NCBI RefSeq assembly: GCF_002119525.1
Contig: NZ_CP017916.1
Span: 1,054,001-1,118,000 of the forward strand
DNA from: Vibrio syngnathi
Lineage (GTDB): Bacteria > Pseudomonadota > Gammaproteobacteria > Enterobacterales > Vibrionaceae
Direction of reading: 5' to 3'
Length of the DNA: 64,000 nucleotides
A program made the position numbers and the translations under genes. The notes under the pieces are model-generated. The model was not told the DNA's origin and did no database searches. It worked only from the letters and a program-made list of their open reading frames with translations. Positions 58,422 through 64,000 of this stretch are shown here, piece after piece (within the stretch, counting starts at the first letter, position 1; the number at the start of each line of letters is the position of its first letter).

Positions 58422-60539
58422 ATGCGCTCTCTATCAGTACAGTGGAAAATAACCCTCTTAGCCGGTTGTTGTTTAATCATTACGTCACTGTCTCTCATTG
58501 GTTTCTCGATCTACAACGCGACGAGCAATCAACAAGTCATAAAATCTCAAAGCTCAGAATCGGTGATTAACAAAACTCAACAGTTGTTGGCATCCGTTTC
58601 TCAGCTTAATGCTCAAGAAACTCAACGTTATGTCGATGAAGCTATTTATCGAGCAGAAATGTTGGCTTCTAGTGCTCAGTTTCTAAAGAACAACGCAGAC
58701 GAAAACTTTACCCCAAGTGAAGAGCTTCGTACTGCGTTAGATGAGATGGTTCGTCGTTCCGTTTTGAACTTTGATTCTATTCAAGGGGCTTACCTAGTCT
58801 TCAAGCCCGATTTACTTGATGCTGAAGATGCGAATTATGTCGATGCGGATTATGTCGGCTCGAATGAAAGAGGGCGTTTTGCTCCTTATTGGAAGGTCGC
58901 AGATAATGGCGAGAATGTTCTCCCTAATGTGTTATCAGAATCAATATTGAGTGATAACAAAAACAGCGAACGCTTTTTCTGTCCTTTGTCATCAGGGCAA
59001 ACGTGTATTAGTACGCCAAGAGTCGTGAGTAGTGGTGGTCAAGAACTGCTTACGTCTTCGATTTCGGTGCCTATCATAGTTGATGGCGTGGCGATTGGTT
59101 TCTTGGGCATCGACTTAAGGCTCGATGGTTTAACCAATGTTGTCACTCAATCGGATCAAAGTTTGTTTGATGGTGCCGGTGCGGTTTACGTCGTGAGTTT
59201 AGACGGTTCCGTTATCGCTTCTGATGATCAAAGTATTGCGGTTGGTTCGAGTTTTCAAAGTAACAATACAAGTAGCGATCTAATGACGGACTTTATCTTT
59301 GGTGGTGAAGTCACGACTCAGTGGAGTGAGAATGGTGAGTGGTTACTCGCATTTGCGCCTGTTGTCGCCGCAAACCAAACTTGGGGTGTGCTGTTTGAGA
59401 TTCCAAGGGGCAGTGTGGTTGCTGACGCGAATCAATTGGATGCCATTATTAGTACTAAGCTAAGTGAAGGTATTAAGACTGAAGTGATTGCGGGTATTAG
59501 CTTTATTCTTTTCGGTCTAGCGATCATCGCTTTTGCTTCATTGTCTATTGTTAAGCCTATCCGACAGGTAGTTGAAAGGCTCAATGATATTGCTTCAGGT
59601 GAAGGTGATTTGACTCAGCGTTTGGAAGTGAAATCTCAAGACGAAATTGGTCAGTTATCACAAGGGTTTAACCTGTTCTTAGATAAGCTTCAGCACACGA
59701 TTAAAGAGGTGATTCAGACCACTGAGCAAGTGGCGAGCACGACAAGTCAAGCGAAGGCCTCTGCATCAAGCACTCGTGAAAGTAGTGAGTCTCAGTTTAA
59801 AGAAGTGGATCTTGTGGCGACCGCGGCAGAAGAGATGACTCAGACTTCGGGCTTAGTAGTACAAAATGCTGAAATAGCCGTTGATGCCGCTTGTGAAGCG
59901 AATCGTTCTGCTCAGCAAGGCCAACAGGTTATCGAACTTTCTGCCGGTGAGATGAGAAAGCTGGTGGATCGTATGTCGAGCGCCGTGCCTATTGTTGAAG
60001 AGTTGGCTAAAAATAACGGTAACATCACTGAGATCTTAAGTGTGATTGAAGGGATCTCTGAGCAAACCAACTTACTGGCATTGAATGCGGCGATTGAAGC
60101 GGCTCGTGCAGGTGAGCAAGGTCGAGGTTTTGCCGTCGTTGCTGATGAGGTAAGAAACCTCGCAAGTCGCACACAGTCATCGGTTGGTGAAATCAGAGCC
60201 GTGATCGACAAGGTCCACGCGGGCACTCAAGATGTCGTTGAAGCGATACAAGAAGGTAATATTCTCGCTAACGACACGGCATTACATGTTCAAAAAGCGG
60301 TCGAAGATCTGGGTTCGATCTTTACTTCTATAGAAGCGATCAGTGATATGAACAACCAGATCGTGAGAGCGGCAGAAGAGCAGCAATCGGTTTCCGGTGA
60401 AGTGAACCAAAGTGTGGTTAATATCCGTGATTTGAGTGCGAAGATCTTGGATCAAGCCGCAGCTTCTGAACAAGTGGGCAGCGAAATTGACCAACTGTCT
60501 CAACAGCAGCAGAAATTGGTGAATCAATTCAAGGTCTAG
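58422..60539 (+). CDS. Methyl-accepting chemotaxis protein, dCache sensor
   Basis: A 705-residue chemoreceptor. One membrane segment lies at about 10-30, then a periplasmic dCache-like sensor of about 320 residues, a second membrane segment near 355-377, a HAMP domain, and a long signalling helix pair. The hairpin tip is [20 protein letters not shown], and [15 protein letters not shown] follows. The ligand is unknown. There is no C-terminal CheR-docking pentapeptide; it ends QFKV. A Cys pair in the sensor ([11 protein letters not shown]) may be a disulphide. Single gene, divergent from emrD. Confidence 0.93.
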   Translation: MRSLSVQWKITLLAGCCLIITSLSLIGFSIYNATSNQQVIKSQSSESVINKTQQLLASVSQLNAQETQRYVDEAIYRAEMLASSAQFLKNNADENFTPSEELRTALDEMVRRSVLNFDSIQGAYLVFKPDLLDAEDANYVDADYVGSNERGRFAPYWKVADNGENVLPNVLSESILSDNKNSERFFCPLSSGQTCISTPRVVSSGGQELLTSSISVPIIVDGVAIGFLGIDLRLDGLTNVVTQSDQSLFDGAGAVYVVSLDGSVIASDDQSIAVGSSFQSNNTSSDLMTDFIFGGEVTTQWSENGEWLLAFAPVVAANQTWGVLFEIPRGSVVADANQLDAIISTKLSEGIKTEVIAGISFILFGLAIIAFASLSIVKPIRQVVERLNDIASGEGDLTQRLEVKSQDEIGQLSQGFNLFLDKLQHTIKEVIQTTEQVASTTSQAKASASSTRESSESQFKEVDLVATAAEEMTQTSGLVVQNAEIAVDAACEANRSAQQGQQVIELSAGEMRKLVDRMSSAVPIVEELAKNNGNITEILSVIEGISEQTNLLALNAAIEAARAGEQGRGFAVVADEVRNLASRTQSSVGEIRAVIDKVHAGTQDVVEAIQEGNILANDTALHVQKAVEDLGSIFTSIEAISDMNNQIVRAAEEQQSVSGEVNQSVVNIRDLSAKILDQAAASEQVGSEIDQLSQQQQKLVNQFKV

Positions 60540-60614
60540 CAGTTTAAGGTTTAGTCATTCAAGCTCTAGTTGTTCGCAGTTTAGTAAGCTAAATTTATTA
60601 AACGTTGGAATAGA

Positions 60615-60649
60615 AAAAGGGACAAATGAAGATTTCATTTGTCCCTTTT
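60615..60649. terminator. Bidirectional terminator between chemoreceptor gene and roxA
   Basis: AAAAGGGACAAATGAA and TTCATTTGTCCCTTTT pair across a 3-base loop. A-run and T-run flanks suit both convergent genes. Confidence 0.92.
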
Positions 60650-60709
60650 GTTTTTCTTAGGTTCTATCGCTTTAGGGCTTGGCGATATCCGCGAAACCGA
60701 TTAACCAAG

Positions 60710-61843
60710 TTAGTCTTCGATAAACCAGTAACCTTTATTCACTAATTCTGTCACGACAGTTACACCTGAAGGAGAAAGATTGGTTGCTGAGTTAATTACC
60801 GAATCATCACACAGTACGTTTAGTAGCGACGAATCAGCCTGTTCAACTTTAACCACTTCACCATTGATGTAAGCTGTGTTGCTTTCATTCTCATGGTATA
60901 GCGCCTTTAACCCCGATACTCGACAGATCTCGCCTTCTGACTCTAAGTGCTGGGCGATCTCTTCTTCTGTCCATAATGGCTCAGGAGCGACAATATCAAG
61001 CTGGTGGCGTGATTGGCTTAGCAGACACCCCATGAATTCACTGATGGTTTCAGGTTGCTCTAGTGCAGATTTCAACATGTCAGTGAGATTGCTTAAATCC
61101 GATGCACGAATTTTGCCGTAGCCTTCTTGCGTTTTGAACTCTGGATCATGCAGGTGGACATCACCCATATCATGAGCAAGTACAAAGTCGGCAAAGTTGC
61201 TGATCAGCTCTTGTTCTTTAGGGGAGCGGTAGCCAATAGAGTAGCTCATTGACGGCTCTAAAGTGTTCCCTTCATGCGGGAAACCTGGTGGGATATAAAG
61301 GATATCGCCCGGCTCTAAAGTTTCATCAATGATCGGGTCAAAACCTTCGATTTGACGAAGTGCAGAAGCTTGAACGGTCTCTTTATATTGACCCACATCT
61401 TTTGCGCCGACTTTCCACTGGCGTTTACCTTGGCCTTGAATGATGAATACATCGTATTGATCAATATGGGGGCCTACGCCACCTTCTGGTGCTGAATAGC
61501 AGATCATTAGATCGTCGAATAACCAGTTTGGTAACGCTTGGAACGCTTCAGTCAGCTGATTGGCTCCTTGATGCCAGTGGTTAGCTGCTTGAACGATCAA
61601 TTGCCAATGTGTTTCAGTGAGTTCGCCAAATTTCTCTTCTGTGAATGGACCATGTTCTGCAGTCCATTGATTGTCGAGGTTAGAGACAAAGCGAGAATCC
61701 ACTTCTTCTTCCATCGATAAACCAGCAAGTTCTTCCGGCGAAATTGGGTCGACGAAGTTTTGGAAGCCACCTTTCAAGATGGTTGGTTTTTTATGCCAGT
61801 AGTTTTCAAGAAACTCGGGCATAGAAAAGCTAAGTTGGTACAT
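60710..61843 (-). CDS. roxA: Ribosomal oxygenase RoxA (JmjC; L16 arginine hydroxylase)
   Basis: Iron- and 2-oxoglutarate-dependent oxygenase. E. coli RoxA (YcfD) hydroxylates Arg81 of ribosomal protein L16. It has 377 residues. The iron ligands are H126 and D128 in GPHIDQYD and H190 in PPGFPHEGN, matching E. coli. The C-terminal winged-helix dimer domain is present. AGGATT precedes the ATG at 61843. It is last in the yfcA-priC-rsmS-roxA run; the space to rsmS is filled by a 7-bp tandem repeat. Confidence 0.93.
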   Translation of the reverse strand: MYQLSFSMPEFLENYWHKKPTILKGGFQNFVDPISPEELAGLSMEEEVDSRFVSNLDNQWTAEHGPFTEEKFGELTETHWQLIVQAANHWHQGANQLTEAFQALPNWLFDDLMICYSAPEGGVGPHIDQYDVFIIQGQGKRQWKVGAKDVGQYKETVQASALRQIEGFDPIIDETLEPGDILYIPPGFPHEGNTLEPSMSYSIGYRSPKEQELISNFADFVLAHDMGDVHLHDPEFKTQEGYGKIRASDLSNLTDMLKSALEQPETISEFMGCLLSQSRHQLDIVAPEPLWTEEEIAQHLESEGEICRVSGLKALYHENESNTAYINGEVVKVEQADSSLLNVLCDDSVINSATNLSPSGVTVVTELVNKGYWFIED

Positions 61844-61862
61844 GTGAATCCTGTATGTTTTT

Positions 61863-61918
61863 ATGCTAGATGCTAGATGCTAGATGCTAGATGCTAGATG
61901 CTAGATGCTAGATGCTAG
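61863..61918. repeat. Tandem repeat, 8 perfect copies of a 7-bp unit
   Basis: ATGCTAG is repeated eight times without error (61863-61918). On the minus strand, the coding strand here, it reads CTAGCAT. The array covers the last codons and stop of rsmS (61901-61903) and most of the spacer to roxA. A perfect short array like this tends to change length by slippage. Confidence 0.98.
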
Positions 61919-62071
61919 TTTGGCTTGTAAATCTTGTTGGACAATCTTAATTGCTTCTAACGCAACCTTTGGGTCGATTTCGTTGCTTTCGAGCAGATAG
62001 ATCAGGTCGACAGCTAACTTAACTTCTTCTGGGGCGTTATCCAGTGGTGATGATGGGTTATCAGTGCTCAT
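61901..62071 (-). CDS. rsmS: RsmS (YbaM, DUF2496) small protein
   Basis: A 56-residue protein that follows priC, as in E. coli. The block DNAPEEVKLAVDLIYLLESN closely matches E. coli YbaM/RsmS (about residues 11-30). RsmS was linked in Pectobacterium to control of virulence; its mechanism is unknown. The ATG at 62071 overlaps the end of priC by 11 bases, so the two are coupled. The last five residues LASSI and the stop are encoded by the 7-bp tandem array, so this C-terminus is not ancestral. Confidence 0.88.
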   Translation of the reverse strand: MSTDNPSSPLDNAPEEVKLAVDLIYLLESNEIDPKVALEAIKIVQQDLQAKLASSI

Positions 62072-62609
62072 TTCGCTTAGGGTTCTCTAAGTTGATCAGT
62101 CTTTCAATATTTTTCATGGAGTCTTCGCAGCGTTCTAATCGTTCTTTTGCTAATTGCCAAGCCTCGTCCGCTTTTTTCTTACTGTGGCGAGGCGCAGATT
62201 CAAACGCTAACTTGCGTATTCGTACTAAATCGACCAATCGCTTTTGCCAATCTTGGTGCTGAGCGAGCTCGTTGTATAGGTCGTTAAGGTTTTTCCCTGA
62301 CTTACTTTTTCGATCTAACCGTAAATCATGGTTGGCTAACTCTCTTTGGATTGCAGCTATCTGATTAGTGAGTTTTTCTGTCAGGTAGTTGGCCCGAGAT
62401 GCGGTAAGTTGATTTGTCGCTTGTTCTCGAACAATAGTGTTGTACGTTGCCTGAGTTTCGAGTGCGTAGGGCAGTAAAATAGAAGAGCTGCACTTAAATA
62501 AGGTTCTATCAAACAAGGCTTGATGATAAGCACCACGCGATTTGTCAACTTGAGAGCAATGGCCAATCAAGGTATCAATAATACTTTTTAGCTTTGAAAA
62601 ATGATTCAT
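62061..62609 (-). CDS. priC: Primosomal replication protein PriC
   Basis: Helps reload the replicative helicase DnaB at stalled forks, binding SSB and branched DNA. It has 182 residues, close to E. coli PriC (175). It is mostly helical with many Arg and Lys, matching PriC in ANYLTEKLTNQIAAIQRE and the YNELAQHQDWQKRL region. The family is diverse, so I rely partly on the adjacent rsmS, the same pair as in E. coli. The start lies 22 bases after yfcA. Confidence 0.85.
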   Translation of the reverse strand: MNHFSKLKSIIDTLIGHCSQVDKSRGAYHQALFDRTLFKCSSSILLPYALETQATYNTIVREQATNQLTASRANYLTEKLTNQIAAIQRELANHDLRLDRKSKSGKNLNDLYNELAQHQDWQKRLVDLVRIRKLAFESAPRHSKKKADEAWQLAKERLERCEDSMKNIERLINLENPKRNEH

Positions 62610-62631
62610 TTTGCTTCCCGTTTGCTGGTGG

Positions 62632-63411
62632 TTATAAGTTTACAAACCACGCTTCGTAAGCCAGTTTAATTGCAAGTACGCTTACAACAGTAACAAAAAC
62701 AGGGCGTATAAATGTAGCGCCGAAACGAATAGCAGAATGTGCTCCAACAAATGCACCAGCCATCAAGCAAAGACCCATGGTTAAACCAAGAACCCAATCA
62801 ATATGCCCAAGAATCGCGAAGGTCACCAAAGACGTAAAGTTACTGGTAAAGTTCATGGCTTTAGATAGACCAGAAGCCAGTAAGATATTGAGACGATAAA
62901 GCGCCATTGAGCTCACAGTCCAAAAAGCGCCGGTTCCTGGGCCTGCAACACCATCATAAAAGCCGAGAATGAATCCTTGGTACTTTTGCTTTCTCTTGAG
63001 TACCGGGCACGGTTTAGGAGACACATTATGGCTCACATCTGGAGTCTTATGAAAAATGGTATAGACCGCTGCTGCAAGAATGACTAGCGGTAATACCTTC
63101 TCTAACCACTCTGTGCTTATGGCATCAACAGTCAGGGTGCCGATTGTTGCACCTATTAAAGTAGATATGAATGCATTGACCCAACATTCAGGTTTGAACA
63201 GCTTCTTGCGATAGTAAGTAAAAGCGGCTGTTGATGAGGCGAATGTTGCGGCCAGCTTATTAGTGCCGAGTGCAATGTGTGGCGGTAAACCAAGCGATAG
63301 CAAAGCTGGTACAGTTAACATCCCTCCGCCACCGGCGACAGCATCAATAAAGCCTGCAGAAAATGCAACCAAGGCAAGTATGACCAACATGGTTGGCTCA
63401 ATCATTTCCAT
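62632..63411 (-). CDS. yfcA: TSUP (TauE/SafE) family transporter, YfcA-like
   Basis: A 259-residue membrane protein with about eight segments, of the TSUP family of anion exporters or importers (sulphite, sulphoacetate and others). AGFIDAVAGGGGMLTVPALL is the first half-motif and GFYDGVAGPGTGAFW the second, the internal duplication of the family. It matches E. coli YfcA, whose substrate is unknown. It precedes priC on the same strand and follows dinG after 128 bases. Confidence 0.88.
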   Translation of the reverse strand: MEMIEPTMLVILALVAFSAGFIDAVAGGGGMLTVPALLSLGLPPHIALGTNKLAATFASSTAAFTYYRKKLFKPECWVNAFISTLIGATIGTLTVDAISTEWLEKVLPLVILAAAVYTIFHKTPDVSHNVSPKPCPVLKRKQKYQGFILGFYDGVAGPGTGAFWTVSSMALYRLNILLASGLSKAMNFTSNFTSLVTFAILGHIDWVLGLTMGLCLMAGAFVGAHSAIRFGATFIRPVFVTVVSVLAIKLAYEAWFVNL

Positions 63412-63539
63412 AAATAGCTAGTGTTCTCGTTATCGGCTGATAGGGCAGCCACATGAAGAATCGAGGGATTAGTCATGCTGGGTTGTGAATGCAAGGGCCT
63501 AGCGATGGCAGGCCCATAACTACCACGAGGGTAGGAAAA

Positions 63540-64000
63540 TTAGTATTTTATTGTTCTTTTAAAAGGCGGTAGCGAATCGAGTAGGGACTTTCCATATCGC
63601 TTCGTGACTATGCGTCTATCAAGGATCGTGACTTTACCAGAATCTCGTTCTTTACGCAGCAATCTACCCACAGATTGAATAAGCTTTTTACTCGCTTCTG
63701 GAACAGTAATCTGCATAAAAGGATTACCGCCACGAGATTCAATATATTCTGAATGTGCCCGCTCTACAGGTGAGGTAGGAACACCAAAAGGAATCTTGGT
63801 AATAACAAGGTTTTCAAGCAGCTCGCCAGGCAGATCAAGACCTTCAGAAAAGCTACCCGTTCCAAAAAGAATGCTGGTTTTACCTTGGTCTATGAGCTTT
63901 TTATGTTTTTTTAGGATTTCAGTTCGTGAGGTATCCCCCTGAACCTGTAACGCCCACGACTTTTTAACGAAATCTGTTGCCAAAGCTTCGGCCACTTGGT
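63540..64000 (-). CDS. dinG: ATP-dependent DNA helicase DinG, C-terminal part
   Basis: The 3' end of a superfamily 2 helicase; the 5' part lies beyond the window, and the frame is open to the edge. The last 150 or so residues are present. FGTGSFSEGLDLPGELL, KIPFGVP and SVGRLLRKERDSGKV (motif VI) match E. coli DinG, a 5'-3' helicase with an iron-sulphur cluster that unwinds R-loops. The cluster itself is in the missing part. The family paralogue YoaA is less likely because RRIVTKRYGKSLLDSLPPF matches DinG well. Confidence 0.88.
   Translation of the reverse strand, partial: QVAEALATDFVKKSWALQVQGDTSRTEILKKHKKLIDQGKTSILFGTGSFSEGLDLPGELLENLVITKIPFGVPTSPVERAHSEYIESRGGNPFMQITVPEASKKLIQSVGRLLRKERDSGKVTILDRRIVTKRYGKSLLDSLPPFKRTIKY

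Noticed and set aside
63496..63517. GGGCCT/AGGCCC hairpin between dinG and yfcA as a terminator
   Set aside because: Stem is short and there is no T-run on the minus strand, so read-through into yfcA is just as likely.
1..64000. Mobile elements, CRISPR arrays, tRNA or rRNA genes
   Set aside because: No transposase, integrase or Cas-like proteins, no direct-repeat/spacer array, and no cloverleaf or rRNA-like stretch was recognised.

Overview
The window looks like part of the main chromosome of a marine Vibrio. The proteins read as Vibrionaceae orthologues throughout, and the gene order (rne, rluC, the fab cluster, ptsG, an NSS transporter, pykA, mlc, cheV, and further on pflA/pflB, an amino-acid ABC transporter and xthA) matches what I remember of Vibrio cholerae chromosome 1. 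A Splendidus-clade species is my guess; the sequence alone does not prove it. I see no rRNA, tRNA, CRISPR array, insertion sequence, prophage or integron. This is mostly core chromosome with a few accessory genes.

Layout. 1-2629: the 5' two thirds of rne (RNase E) on the minus strand with its long structured leader. 2630-15170: rluC, a pair of degenerate intergenic repeats, yceF, then a long plus-strand cluster for lipid synthesis and linked functions: yceD-rpmF-plsX-fabH-fabD-fabG-acpP-fabF-pabC-mltG-tmk-holB-ycfH. 15171-26256: sugar uptake, glycolysis and chemotaxis genes (ptsG, pykA, mlc, cheV) mixed with two small outer-membrane proteins, a sodium symporter with a 32-residue partner (metS), a 29-residue YnhF-like peptide and a patatin lipase. 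Mlc should repress ptsG, and a 23-bp candidate Mlc operator lies upstream of ptsG.

26310-31703: an SOS mutagenesis cassette, imuA-imuB-dnaE2, with a CTG-N10-CAG LexA box just upstream of imuA. 31783-39269: yciK, sohB and the stress module prkA-yeaH-spoVR. 39309-46269: yfbU and the anaerobic pyruvate genes pflA and pflB, separated by an LpxR-like lipid A deacylase, then an uncharacterised DUF3360-type membrane protein with an FNR-like site in its long upstream region. 47060-50289: a basic-amino-acid ABC transporter. 50437-56447: an ImpA-type lipoprotein metalloprotease, xthA and an oligopeptidase B with a lipoprotein signal. 56704-60539: emrD and a dCache chemoreceptor. 60710-64000: roxA, rsmS, priC, yfcA and the 3' end of dinG, all on the minus strand.

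I found no clearly new multi-gene system. The observations most worth following are non-coding or small: eight perfect copies of a 7-bp repeat running through the end of rsmS in a way that leaves its protein unchanged, a 45-bp near-perfect palindrome upstream of pflB, a possible anti-Shine-Dalgarno hairpin before emrD, the DUF3360 transporter beside pflB, and a lipidated form of oligopeptidase B.
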